From contig JBDHZV010000031.1 of NCBI GenBank assembly GCA_039812125.1, positions 1 to 25,951 on the forward strand: a DNA stretch of 25,951 nucleotides, in the 5' to 3' direction. Each line of letters opens with the position of its first letter. Position 1 is the first letter of the stretch. Below are positions 7,773-15,612 of this stretch, one piece after another. Source of the stretch: Prado023 sp039812125 (GTDB taxonomy: Bacteria > Actinomycetota > Actinomycetes > S36-B12 > CAIYMF01). The translations under genes and the position numbers were made by a program. Under the pieces are notes generated by a model, which was given only the letters and a program-made list of their open reading frames with translations, did not search any database and was not told the DNA's origin.

Positions 7773-9452
7773 ATGACGACCCCCGACATCAAGCCCCGCA
7801 GCTGGCAGGTCACCGACGGGTTGGAGCGGGCGGCGGCCCGCGGGATGCTGCGCGCTGTCGGCATGAGCGACGACGACTTCGGCAAGCCCCAGATCGGGAT
7901 CGCCTCGAGCTGGAACGAGATCACCCCGTGCAACCTGCCGCTGGAGCGGCTGGCCCGGGCGGCCAAGGAGGGCGTCCACGGGGGCGGCGGGTTCCCGCTG
8001 CAGTTCGGCACCATCTCGGTCTCCGACGGCATCTCGATGGGCCACGAGGGCATGCACTTCTCCCTGGTCAGTCGGGAGATCATCGCCGACTCGGTCGAGG
8101 CGGTGATGCAGGCCGAGTGCCTCGACGGGATGGTCATGTTCGCCGGGTGCGACAAGAGCCTGCCCGGCATGCTGATGGCGGCAGCCCGGCTCGACGTGGC
8201 GGGCGTCTTCGTCTACGCGGGCTCGATCCTGCCGGGCCGGGTGGGTGACCGCGACGTCACGATCATCGACGCGTTCGAAGCGGTGGGGGCGTGCGCGCGT
8301 GGCCTGATCACCCGCGACGAGGTGGACCGGATCGAGCGGGCCATCTGCCCCGGCGAGGGCGCCTGCGGGGGCATGTACACGGCGAACACGATGGCCTCGG
8401 CCGCCGAGGCGATGGGGATGAGCCTGCCCGGGTCGGCGGCGCCCCCGGCAGTCGATCGGCGGCGCGATGGGTACGCGCGGCGGTCCGGCGAGGCCGTCGT
8501 CGAGCTGATCCGCCAGGGCATCACGGCCCGCGACATCATCACCCGGCCTGCGCTGGAGAACGCAATCTCGGTGGTGATGGCCCTGGGCGGGTCCACGAAC
8601 GCGGTGCTGCACCTGCTTGCCATCGCCCACGAGGCGGGGGTGGACCTCGTCATGGACGACTTCCACCAGATCGGCGCGCGCGTGCCCCTGCTGGCCGACC
8701 TGAAGCCGTTCGGCCGGTACGTCATGAGCGACGTCGACCGGGTGGGCGGCGTTCCCGTGGTGATGCGGGCCCTGCTCGATGCGGGGCTCCTGCACGGCGA
8801 CTGCCTCACGGTCACCGGGCGCACCGTCGCGGACAACCTCGCCGACCTCGCGCCGCCCGACCCTGACGGGACCATCCTGCGGGCCCTGTCCGACCCCATG
8901 GCCGCAGCCGGGGGCATCACCATCCTGGGCGGCTCGCTGGCCCCCGACGGCGCCGTCGTGAAGAACGCGGGCATCCCCGTCGAGGTGTTCGAGGGACCGG
9001 CCCGGGTGTTCGAGCGGGAGCGGGCGGCCATGGACGCCCTGGAGGACGGCTCGATCCGGGCCGGCGACGTCGTGATCATCCGCTACGAGGGGCCCAAGGG
9101 CGGGCCGGGGATGCGCGAGATGCTCATGATCACGGGTGCCATCAAGGGCGCTGGTCTGGGCAAGGACGTGCTGCTCATCACCGACGGGAGGTTCTCGGGC
9201 GGCACGACGGGCCTGTGCGTGGGCCACGTCGCGCCGGAGGCCGTCGACGGCGGGGCGATCGCGCTGGTCCGGACCGGGGACCGGGTCCGCATCGACATCC
9301 CGAATCGTCGGCTGGACCTGCTCGTCGACGCCTCGCAGCTGGAGTCGCGGCGGGCGGGATGGGCACCGCTGCCGCCCCGCTACGACCGCGGAGTCCTGGC
9401 GAAGTACGCGCGGCTGGTCGGGTCGGCCTCCCGCGGGGCCGTCTGCGATTGA
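7773..9452 (+). CDS. ilvD: Dihydroxy-acid dehydratase
   Basis: Cytoplasmic Fe-S dehydratase of valine, isoleucine and leucine synthesis; it dehydrates 2,3-dihydroxy-isovalerate and 2,3-dihydroxy-3-methylvalerate to the 2-keto acids. The 559-residue product is full length. Three cysteines match the [2Fe-2S] type: C53 (TPCN), C126 (GCDKS) and C198 (GEGACGGM). K128 in GCDK is the residue expected to be carbamylated for Mg binding, and SDGIS (D85) also contributes. S475 in TDGRFSGGTTG is the catalytic base. It is the only branched-chain pathway gene upstream of the minus-strand GGDEF-EAL gene, whose 3' end overlaps it by 73 nt; ilvB, ilvN and ilvC follow beyond that. A separate promoter is likely given the TAGGCT box. 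Confidence 0.98.
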   Translation: MTTPDIKPRSWQVTDGLERAAARGMLRAVGMSDDDFGKPQIGIASSWNEITPCNLPLERLARAAKEGVHGGGGFPLQFGTISVSDGISMGHEGMHFSLVSREIIADSVEAVMQAECLDGMVMFAGCDKSLPGMLMAAARLDVAGVFVYAGSILPGRVGDRDVTIIDAFEAVGACARGLITRDEVDRIERAICPGEGACGGMYTANTMASAAEAMGMSLPGSAAPPAVDRRRDGYARRSGEAVVELIRQGITARDIITRPALENAISVVMALGGSTNAVLHLLAIAHEAGVDLVMDDFHQIGARVPLLADLKPFGRYVMSDVDRVGGVPVVMRALLDAGLLHGDCLTVTGRTVADNLADLAPPDPDGTILRALSDPMAAAGGITILGGSLAPDGAVVKNAGIPVEVFEGPARVFERERAAMDALEDGSIRAGDVVIIRYEGPKGGPGMREMLMITGAIKGAGLGKDVLLITDGRFSGGTTGLCVGHVAPEAVDGGAIALVRTGDRVRIDIPNRRLDLLVDASQLESRRAGWAPLPPRYDRGVLAKYARLVGSASRGAVCD

Positions 9453-11482
9453 CGGGTGGTCCGGGGGTCGGGGACGGCCAGGCGGGCAAGCAGGTCGGCC
9501 GCTGGGGCCGGTCGACCGAACAGGTAGCCCTGGCAGACGACCCCCGGTCGCAGCGACAGGAACGCCTCCTGCTGCGGGGTCTCCACCCCCTCGGCCACCA
9601 CGCGCAGGTCCAGGTGCTCGGCGATGGCCAGGATCATGTCGACCAGCACCGGGTCCTCGGGCGCGTCCTGCACGAAGGAGCGGTCGATCTTGAGCTCGTG
9701 GATCGGCAGCGTGCGCAGGTAGCCCAGCGATGAGTACTTGGTGCCGAAGTCGTCGATCGACAGGTGGATGCCCATGGCGGCCAGGCGGCGCATCGTCTCG
9801 GAGGCGTCGGACAGGTCGTCCATCAGCAGGCCCTCGGTGACCTCGATGGTCAGCTGGCGGGGGTCCGCGCCGTGCCGGGCGACGACCTGCTCGACGGAGG
9901 ACACGAAGCTGGGGCGGCGGAAGTGCCGGGGGCTGATGTTGACCGCGATCCGGACCTGCTGGTCGCACAGGGGAGGAGCGGCGAGCAGGGCGCACACATG
10001 GTCGAGCATCCACTCGCCGAGGGCCACGATGAGGTCGGACTGCTCGGCGATCTGCACGAACGTGGACGGCGGCAGCATCCCCGCCGTGGGGTGCTGCCAG
10101 CGGACCAGGGCCTCGGCGCCCACGATCCTGCGGTCGTGGTCCACCTGCGGCTGCAGGAAGACCCGCAGCTCGTCGTCGTGGATCGCCCGGCGGAGGTCCT
10201 GCTCGATCGTGAACCGCAGCTGGGCCGCGGTGCCCATCTCGACCTCGAAGCGGGAGGTGCGGTTGCCGCCCTGGTGCTTGGCCCGGTCCAGGGCGGTGTC
10301 GGCGCGGCGCATGACCTCGTCGGGCTCGTCGGACTCGGTCTCGGGCAGGACCGTGATGCCGACGCTGCCCGTGATCGCGACCTGGGAGCCGAGCACGTGG
10401 ATCGGTTCGCGCAGCACCCGGTGGACCTTGTCGGCGACCATCTCGGCCTCGCGCAGGGCGACCGAGGGCGTCGGGTCCAGGCGCTCGAGCAGGACGGCGA
10501 ACTCGTCGCCCTGCAGCCGCGCGACCATGTCCTCCGGTCGCACGGTGCCGGCCAGGCGCCGGGCCACCTCGAAGAGGACCTGGTCACCGGCGCGGTGGCC
10601 CAGCCCGTCGTTGACCGTCTTGAGCCGGTCGAGGTCGATGAGCAGCAGCGCCGCGTGCAGCGGCTGCCCGCGCCCGACGGTGAGCAGGGAGCCGAGCCGG
10701 GCCATGAGCACGGCGCGGTTGGGCAGGTCGGTGAGCGTGTCGAAGTGGGCCAGCCGGGCGACCGCGGCCTGGGCGCGGCGCTGCTCGGTGATGTCGAGCA
10801 TGACGCCCTGGAAGAACTGGGGGACCCCGTGGTCGTCGTGCACGACCCGGCCCTCGTCGCGGATCGTGTGCCAGCGTCCCGAGCGGTCGGCGATGCGGTA
10901 CTCCGAGACGAAGTCGTCGCCGCCCATCTGGGCCCGCTCCAGCGCGTCGATCGTCGGCGTCACGTCGTCCGGGTGCAGGCGGGTCAGCCAGAGGCTCGGG
11001 TCACCGATCCACTCCTGTGGGGTGAAGCCGAGCTGGGAGATCTGCGGGCTGATGTAGGTGGTGGTCGACGCGGCATCGAGGTTGGACCGGTAGATGATGA
11101 CGGGCAGCTGCTCGGCGAGGGTGCGGTAGCTGCGCTCGCTGTCACCGACCCGCTCCAGGGCCACTGCCTGGGCCACCCGGGCGCGGCGGGCCCGGTCGGT
11201 GGCCACCCGCAGGGTGCCCACATAGCGCATCCCGAGCACGAGCAGCAGGGTGGACGTCACGGCGACGAACGCCAGGCCCTTGCCGGTGCCGACCCGGGTC
11301 AGGGCATCGCGGTCCAGCGCGAGGGACAGCAACCGGTCGCTGAGCAGGATGTACGCCCCCGAGACGAGGGCGTAGATGGCCACGACACGGACGACCTGGC
11401 CGCGCACCGTGTCCGGGTCGATGACGGCATCCGGCTCGTCGGGTCGCCCCTCGGGGCCCTCGTCGGTCATCGCGTCGGTCAT
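9380..11482 (-). CDS. Membrane PAS-GGDEF-EAL cyclic-di-GMP protein, probably a phosphodiesterase
   Basis: A 700-residue signalling protein. Two membrane segments (about 31-48 and 69-90) precede a PAS domain (about 118-238) that ends in the usual DITEQRRAQA linker, then GGDEF (about 245-410) and EAL (about 425-665). The cyclase signature reads QGDEF (324-328) instead of GGDEF, although the Mg site D283-x-D and ND292 remain, so cyclase activity is doubtful and the domain may be regulatory. The EAL domain keeps its key residues: EAL 457-459, VNIS (N515), EVTE 547-550, DDFG (D577, D578), K598, AEGVE, and Q651. This predicts hydrolysis of c-di-GMP. ATG 11482 follows GGGGGAGG closely; M5 is a second option. 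The 3' end overlaps ilvD convergently by 73 nt, and the gene diverges from ilvB. Confidence 0.92.
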   Translation of the reverse strand: MTDAMTDEGPEGRPDEPDAVIDPDTVRGQVVRVVAIYALVSGAYILLSDRLLSLALDRDALTRVGTGKGLAFVAVTSTLLLVLGMRYVGTLRVATDRARRARVAQAVALERVGDSERSYRTLAEQLPVIIYRSNLDAASTTTYISPQISQLGFTPQEWIGDPSLWLTRLHPDDVTPTIDALERAQMGGDDFVSEYRIADRSGRWHTIRDEGRVVHDDHGVPQFFQGVMLDITEQRRAQAAVARLAHFDTLTDLPNRAVLMARLGSLLTVGRGQPLHAALLLIDLDRLKTVNDGLGHRAGDQVLFEVARRLAGTVRPEDMVARLQGDEFAVLLERLDPTPSVALREAEMVADKVHRVLREPIHVLGSQVAITGSVGITVLPETESDEPDEVMRRADTALDRAKHQGGNRTSRFEVEMGTAAQLRFTIEQDLRRAIHDDELRVFLQPQVDHDRRIVGAEALVRWQHPTAGMLPPSTFVQIAEQSDLIVALGEWMLDHVCALLAAPPLCDQQVRIAVNISPRHFRRPSFVSSVEQVVARHGADPRQLTIEVTEGLLMDDLSDASETMRRLAAMGIHLSIDDFGTKYSSLGYLRTLPIHELKIDRSFVQDAPEDPVLVDMILAIAEHLDLRVVAEGVETPQQEAFLSLRPGVVCQGYLFGRPAPAADLLARLAVPDPRTTRQSQTAPREADPTSRAYFARTPRS

Positions 11483-11721
11483 CGCGCCTCCCCCTGACCA
11501 GTCGACTCTGACCCGCCAGCGCCGGGGGACGCAACCCCGGGCGCGCGCCGGGCCGCCTGCGCGGTCCCGCCCGCGCCGTGCATCCACCGGCCGTGGCGCA
11601 GTCCCATGGCGTTGCCATCGGCCGCGCACACGCCGTTCCTGATCGGTCGGGCCGGCCCGGTGGTCCGACCGGGTGGCACAGGACCCGTGCGTCTCAGTAT
11701 GTGGGACATCGGCTCACCGGC
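11483..11721. other. Intergenic region between the GGDEF-EAL gene and the ilvB leader; no gene seen
   Basis: About 240 nt upstream of both divergent transcripts. Open frames here are short, lack a ribosome binding site and show no recognisable product. GGGGGAGG immediately after 11482 (read on the minus strand) is the ribosome binding site of the GGDEF-EAL gene. I could not assign that gene's promoter. Confidence 0.5.
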
Positions 11722-11751
11722 TTGCGACAGGGGGGCGCTGCTGACCATGAT
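11722..11751 (+). promoter_or_regulatory. Candidate ilvB operon promoter
   Basis: TTGCGA (11722-11727) and CATGAT (11746-11751) are separated by 18 nt and resemble sigma-70 type -35 and -10 elements. The -10 ends 6 nt before GTG 11758, so transcription would begin at or next to the first base of the leader peptide codon, giving a leaderless leader peptide. Confidence 0.5.
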
Positions 11752-11757
11752 CCTCCC

Positions 11758-11811
11758 GTGCAGAAGATCCTCGTAGTACTGGAGCGCGCCGGGGCGGGGA
11801 CCCCAGCCTGA
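11758..11811 (+). CDS. ilvB leader peptide (branched-chain amino acid attenuator)
   Basis: A 17-codon open frame starting with GTG encodes MQKILVVLERAGAGTPA and stops with TGA. Codons 4-8 are ATC-CTC-GTA-GTA-CTG, a run of Ile-Leu-Val-Val-Leu that covers all three amino acids made by the downstream enzymes. The two adjacent GTA codons are rare in this GC-rich DNA, where valine is nearly always GTC or GTG, which should make translation sensitive to charged Val-tRNA. A terminator hairpin lies 20 nt after the stop and ilvB starts 112 nt after it. No Shine-Dalgarno is present, consistent with leaderless initiation from the promoter just upstream. An overlapping frame from ATG 11747 (MILPCRRSS) is a weaker alternative. 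Attenuators of this kind are known upstream of ilvB in corynebacteria and streptomycetes; this one is inferred from sequence only. Confidence 0.8.
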   Translation: MQKILVVLERAGAGTPA

Positions 11812-11831
11812 CCCAGTCCCTGCACCGACGC

Positions 11832-11870
11832 GACCTCGTGAGCCCCCCGGCCACGAGGTCTTTGCTTTGC
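11832..11870 (+). terminator. Attenuator terminator upstream of ilvB
   Basis: GACCTCGTG (11832-11840) pairs perfectly with CACGAGGTC (11852-11860) across an 11-nt loop and is followed by TTTGCTTTGC, an unusually T-rich tail for this genome. A competing pairing is possible: GCCGGGG (11788-11794, inside the leader peptide gene) is fully complementary to CCCCGGC (11845-11851) in the loop of the terminator, so it could act in an antiterminator or anti-loop structure when ribosomes stall at the Ile-Leu-Val-Val-Leu codons. Confidence 0.8.
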
Positions 11871-11923
11871 ACTGGCAGGATCGACCACCGGCACACGGAA
11901 CGGACAGAGGGAGACGGAAGGCC

Positions 11924-13687
11924 ATGACACAGCCGACAGCATCGAGCCCAGCACCGATCACCGGGGCGGGCAGCCTGGTGCGCTCCCTGGAGGCGGCCGG
12001 CGTCGACACCGTCTTCGGCATCCCCGGTGGCGCGATCCTGCCGGCGTACGACCCGCTGATGGACTCCACCCAGGTCCGGCACATCCTGGTCCGCCACGAG
12101 CAGGGCGCAGGGCATGCCGCAGCGGGATACGCCTACGCGACCGGACGGGTCGGGGTCTGCATGGCGACCTCCGGCCCGGGAGCCACCAACCTGGTGACGC
12201 CGATCGCGGACGCGTACATGGACTCGGTGCCGATGGTGGCGATCACCGGGCAGGTGACCTCGGCCGCCATCGGCACCGATGCCTTCCAGGAGGCCGACAT
12301 CCGTGGGATCACGATGCCGGTCACCAAGCACAACTACCTGATCACCGACGCCGACGAGATCCCCCGCGCGATCGCGGAGGCGTTCCACATCGCCTCCACG
12401 GGCCGGCCCGGCCCCGTGCTGGTCGACATCTCCAAGGACGCCCTTCAGGCGGCCACGACGTTCCGCTGGCCCACGCGCCTGGACCTGCCGGGCTACCACC
12501 CCACGACCCGGCCGCACACCAAGCAGGTGCGCGAAGCGGCGCGGCTGATCATGCGCTCCCGCAAGCCGGTCCTCTACGTGGGCGGCGGGGTGATCCGCGC
12601 GAACGCCTCGGCCGAGCTGCGGGTCCTCGCCGAGCTCACCGGGATGCCGGTGGTCACCACGCTGATGGCCCGCGGAGCCTTCCCGGACAGCCATCGCCAG
12701 AACCTCGGCATGCCGGGCATGCATGGCACGGTCGCGGCCGTCGGCGCCATCCAGGCCTCGGACCTGCTGGTCGCCATCGGGACCCGGTTCGACGACCGGG
12801 TCACCGGCCAGCTCTCGAGCTTCGCGCCGCACGCGCAGATCATCCACGCCGACATCGACCCCGCCGAGATCGGCAAGAACCGTCGCGCTGACGTGCCGAT
12901 CGTCGGTGACGCCCGCGAGGTGCTTGTCGAGCTGGTCGCGGCCCTGAAGGCGGAGCTGGCCACGGGCAGCACCTTCGATCTCGCGCAGTGGTGGGAGGAG
13001 GTCGACCACTGGCGCACCACGTACCCGCTGGGCTACGACACCCCCAGTGACGGCAGCGTGGCGCCCCAGTACGTGATCGAGCGGCTCAGCGCGATTGCCG
13101 GACCGGACACCCTGTACGTCGCCGGCGTCGGGCAGCACCAGATGTGGGCCTCCCAGTTCGTGCAGTACGAGAGGCCGGGCACCTGGATCAACTCCGGCGG
13201 CCTGGGCACGATGGGCTTCGCCGTGCCGGCAGCCATGGGCGCGAAGGTCGGCGCGCCGGACCGGACGGTCTGGGCGATCGATGGCGACGGCTGCTTCCAG
13301 ATGACCAACCAGGAGCTGGCCACCTGCACGATCAACCAGATCCCGATCAAGGTGGCCCTGATCAACAACGGCGCCCTGGGGATGGTGCGGCAGTGGCAGA
13401 CGCTGTTCTACAACGAGCGGTACTCCAACACCGACCTGCACACCCACCAGTTCCCCGACTTCGTGAAGCTGGCCGACGCCTACGGGGCGGTGGGCCTGCG
13501 ATGTGAGCGGGCCGAGGACGTCGACGCCACCATCGAGAAGGCCATGTCCATCAACGACGCACCGGTCGTGGTGGACTTCCGGGTCCACAAGGACGCCATG
13601 GTGTGGCCGATGGTCGCCGCCGGCACGAGCAACTCCGACATCAAGGTGGCGCGGGACATGGCGCCGAAGTGGGACCGGGAGGACTGA
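11924..13687 (+). CDS. ilvB: Acetolactate synthase large (catalytic) subunit
   Basis: Thiamine-diphosphate enzyme that condenses two pyruvates, or pyruvate with 2-ketobutyrate, in the first common step of branched-chain amino acid synthesis. The 587-residue protein has the ThDP N-terminal domain with catalytic E59 (VRHEQGAGHAAAGYA), the central FAD/acceptor domain, and the C-terminal pyrophosphate domain with the GDG motif (454-456; IDGDGCFQM) and ALINN. The GxPG start (VFGIPGGAILPAYD) and the SGPGATNLVT segment are typical of anabolic, FAD-dependent AHAS. ATG 11924 follows AGAGGGAGA (11907-11914). The gene lies behind the attenuator and is followed 5 nt later by ilvN, the regulatory subunit, so both should be controlled by branched-chain amino acid supply. 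Confidence 0.98.
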   Translation: MTQPTASSPAPITGAGSLVRSLEAAGVDTVFGIPGGAILPAYDPLMDSTQVRHILVRHEQGAGHAAAGYAYATGRVGVCMATSGPGATNLVTPIADAYMDSVPMVAITGQVTSAAIGTDAFQEADIRGITMPVTKHNYLITDADEIPRAIAEAFHIASTGRPGPVLVDISKDALQAATTFRWPTRLDLPGYHPTTRPHTKQVREAARLIMRSRKPVLYVGGGVIRANASAELRVLAELTGMPVVTTLMARGAFPDSHRQNLGMPGMHGTVAAVGAIQASDLLVAIGTRFDDRVTGQLSSFAPHAQIIHADIDPAEIGKNRRADVPIVGDAREVLVELVAALKAELATGSTFDLAQWWEEVDHWRTTYPLGYDTPSDGSVAPQYVIERLSAIAGPDTLYVAGVGQHQMWASQFVQYERPGTWINSGGLGTMGFAVPAAMGAKVGAPDRTVWAIDGDGCFQMTNQELATCTINQIPIKVALINNGALGMVRQWQTLFYNERYSNTDLHTHQFPDFVKLADAYGAVGLRCERAEDVDATIEKAMSINDAPVVVDFRVHKDAMVWPMVAAGTSNSDIKVARDMAPKWDRED

Positions 13688-13692
13688 GCACC

Positions 13693-14217
13693 ATGAGCCG
13701 TCACACACTGTCCGTCCTCGTCGAGGATCGCCCCGGCGTCCTGGCGCGCATCGCTGGGTTGTTCTCCCGGCGCGGGTTCAACATCGAGTCCCTGGCGGTG
13801 GGCCCGACCGAGTCGCCCGGGGTCTCCCGGATCACGCTGGTCGTCGCCGTCGACGCCCTGCCGCTCGAGCAGGTCACCAAGCAGCTGAACAAGCTCGTCA
13901 ACGTGCTCAAGATCGTGGAGCTCGAGGCGGGGGCATCGGTGCAGCGGGAGTTCATGCTGGTCAAGGTCCGCGCCGACGCCGCCACCCGCAGCCATGTGCT
14001 CGAGACCGTCCAGCTGTTCCGCGCCGGGGTGGTCGACGTGTCGCCGGACGCGGTCACGATCGAGGTCACCGGCAGCCGCGACAAGCTCGAGGCGCTGCTG
14101 CGGGTGCTCGAGCCGTTCGGCATCCGGGAGCTGGTCAAGTCCGGGGTCGTGGCCCTGGGCCGCGGCTCGAAGTCCATGGGCGAACGAGCGCTGCGGGCCG
14201 CCGACCGCCCCGCCTGA
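13693..14217 (+). CDS. ilvN: Acetolactate synthase small (regulatory) subunit
   Basis: Regulatory subunit that activates IlvB and confers feedback inhibition by valine. The 174-residue product starts with an ACT domain (TLSVLVEDRPGVLARIAGLF, RRGFNIESLAVGPTE) and continues with the ALS_ss C-terminal domain (REFMLVKVRA, FRAGVVDVSPDAVTIEVTG, EPFGIRELVKSG). Length and order are normal. It begins 5 nt after the ilvB stop. A longer in-frame start upstream would read through the ilvB 3' end and is rejected. A hairpin and a possible internal promoter lie between it and ilvC. Confidence 0.97.
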   Translation: MSRHTLSVLVEDRPGVLARIAGLFSRRGFNIESLAVGPTESPGVSRITLVVAVDALPLEQVTKQLNKLVNVLKIVELEAGASVQREFMLVKVRADAATRSHVLETVQLFRAGVVDVSPDAVTIEVTGSRDKLEALLRVLEPFGIRELVKSGVVALGRGSKSMGERALRAADRPA

Positions 14218-14220
14218 CCC

Positions 14221-14257
14221 GTCGGCCCGCCTTCGCCGCTGGCGCAGCGGGGCCGAC
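14221..14257 (+). terminator. Hairpin between ilvN and ilvC
   Basis: GTCGGCCC (14221-14228) pairs perfectly with GGGCCGAC (14250-14257), and the 21-nt interior can fold further. It begins 3 nt after the ilvN stop. There is no T tract, so it may be a partial terminator or an RNA-stabilising element that adjusts ilvC output relative to ilvBN. Confidence 0.45.
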
Positions 14258-14258
14258 C

Positions 14259-14267
14259 TGCAAGAAT
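14259..14267 (+). promoter_or_regulatory. Possible internal promoter for ilvC
   Basis: TGCAAGAAT resembles an extended -10 element (TGn followed by AAGAAT, 14262-14267) and lies just downstream of the ilvN hairpin, 57 nt before the ilvC GTG. The first base of the hexamer departs from the TAnnnT consensus and no -35 is clear. A second small inverted repeat, GCACGC (14285-14290) with GCGTGC (14295-14300), lies in the presumed leader. Confidence 0.3.
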
Positions 14268-14324
14268 CCACCCGACATCCCGGTGCACGCACGGGCGTGC
14301 GCATGACCCAAGGAGCCTCTCACC

Positions 14325-15353
14325 GTGGCTGAGCTGTTCTACGACGACGACGCCGACCTGTCCCTCATCTCGTCCCGGAAGGTCGCCGTGCTCGGGTACG
14401 GCAGCCAGGGCCATGCGCACGCGTTGAGCCTGCGCGACTCCGGTGTCGACGTGCGCGTCGGCCTGGCCGAGGGGTCGCGCAGCCGGGCCAAGGCCGAGGC
14501 CGAGGGGCTGCGGGTCGTCGACCCGGCCACGGCCTGCGCCGAGGCCGACGTGATCATGGTCCTGGTCCCGGACCCGGCCCAGCGGGGCCTGTACGCACAG
14601 GCCATCGCCCCGAACCTGAAGTCCGGCGACGCCCTGTTCTTCGCACATGGGTTCAACATCCGGTTCGGCTACGTCGCGCCGCCTGCCGACGTCGATGTCT
14701 GCATGGTGGCCCCGAAGGGCCCCGGCCACCTCGTGCGCCGCGAGTACGTCGCGGGTCGCGGGGTCCCGGCGATCGTCGCCGTCGAGCAGGACGCCAGCGG
14801 CCAGGCCTGGGCGCTGACCCTGTCCTACGCCAAGGCGATCGGGGCGCTGCGCGCCGGCGGCATCCGCACCACCTTCACCGAGGAGACCGAGACGGACCTG
14901 TTCGGCGAGCAGGCCGTGCTGTGCGGCGGCGCGTCGCGACTGATCGAGACCGGCTTCGAGGTGCTCACCGAGGCCGGCTACCAGCCTGAGGTGGCCTACT
15001 TCGAGTGCCTGCACGAGCTCAAGCTCATCGTCGACCTCATGTACGAGGGCGGCATCGCCAAGCAGCGCTGGAGCATCTCGGACACCGCTGAGTACGGCGA
15101 CTACGTCTCCGGCCCGCGGGTCATCGACGCCCACGTCAAGGACAACATGCGAGCCGTCCTGGCCGACATCCAGTCCGGGGCGTTCGCGGCGCGCTTCATC
15201 GCCGACCAGGACGCGGGGGCCCCGGAGTTCCGCGCGCTGCGCGCCGAGGCTGAGAAGCACCCGATCGAGGAGACGGGTCGCGAGCTGCGCCAGCTCATGT
15301 CGTGGGTGAAGTCGGGGGACTCCGACTACACCGAGGGCAGCGCTGCCCGCTGA
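14325..15353 (+). CDS. ilvC: Ketol-acid reductoisomerase (class I)
   Basis: Converts 2-acetolactate and 2-aceto-2-hydroxybutyrate to the dihydroxy acids used by IlvD, using Mg and NADPH. The 342-residue length is that of short class I enzymes. The Rossmann motif GYGSQGHAHALSLRDSG is followed by GLAEGSRSRAKAE, whose Arg and Ser residues in the beta2-alphaB loop suggest NADPH preference. The APKGPGH segment, the metal-binding ETETDLFGEQAVLCGG and ECLHELKLIVDLMYEGG, and SDTAEYGDY are all present. GTG 14325 follows AAGGAG (14310-14315) at 9 nt spacing. It lies 107 nt behind ilvN and is followed by a 12-bp terminator hairpin. Confidence 0.98.
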   Translation: MAELFYDDDADLSLISSRKVAVLGYGSQGHAHALSLRDSGVDVRVGLAEGSRSRAKAEAEGLRVVDPATACAEADVIMVLVPDPAQRGLYAQAIAPNLKSGDALFFAHGFNIRFGYVAPPADVDVCMVAPKGPGHLVRREYVAGRGVPAIVAVEQDASGQAWALTLSYAKAIGALRAGGIRTTFTEETETDLFGEQAVLCGGASRLIETGFEVLTEAGYQPEVAYFECLHELKLIVDLMYEGGIAKQRWSISDTAEYGDYVSGPRVIDAHVKDNMRAVLADIQSGAFAARFIADQDAGAPEFRALRAEAEKHPIEETGRELRQLMSWVKSGDSDYTEGSAAR

Positions 15354-15371
15354 GCCCAGCGCCGCAGTCGT

Positions 15372-15401
15372 CAGGGCCCCGGAGTCCGCTCCGGGGCCCT
15401 G
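15372..15401 (+). terminator. Terminator after ilvC
   Basis: CAGGGCCCCGGA (15372-15383) and TCCGGGGCCCTG (15390-15401) form a perfect 12-bp stem with a 6-nt loop, starting 18 nt after the ilvC stop. No T tract follows. A second inverted repeat just downstream, CCACCGCGG (15408-15416) with CCGCGGTGG (15434-15442), may reinforce it; GGCCGGCC also occurs there twice (15415-15422 and 15441-15448). Confidence 0.75.
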
Positions 15402-15566
15402 CTGCGTCCACCGCGGCCGGCCGTCCGGCGGCCCCGCGGTGGCCGGCCGCCCCTGCCGGGCTCCACGGCCCGGGCTGGATCGGCTCACAGCGACGGGGCG
15501 CCCACGGGTCGTTCGGTCACCGAATGGGGACCTTCGGCTGATCGGGGGGACGGCCCGGGCCGTCGG

Positions 15567-15572
15567 TAGAAT
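15567..15572 (+). promoter_or_regulatory. Candidate -10 box (TAGAAT) for serA
   Basis: TAGAAT is close to consensus and lies 40 nt before the serA GTG. The predicted leader includes a very C-rich stretch (about 15580-15597) and then GAAGGG 8 nt before the start. No good -35 is seen at 16-18 nt. It indicates that serA is transcribed separately from ilvC, consistent with the intervening terminator. Confidence 0.5.
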
Positions 15573-15612
15573 TGCTCGACCCCCTCCACCCCCCCCACGA
15601 AGGGTGCACACC

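Noticed and set aside
6387..10013. 1208-codon minus-strand open frame
   Set aside because: Lies opposite the two S51-like genes and ilvD and crosses the end of the GGDEF-EAL gene out of frame; repetitive Arg/Gly/Pro/His translation with no family motif.
11747..11776. Alternative leader peptide MILPCRRSS from ATG 11747
   Set aside because: It contains only one Ile and one Leu and no Val, stops early, and would start upstream of the predicted transcription start; the overlapping ILVVL frame fits attenuation far better.
11714..13708. 664-codon minus-strand open frame
   Set aside because: Antisense to ilvB, which has complete catalytic motifs on the plus strand; the antisense translation shows no recognisable domain.
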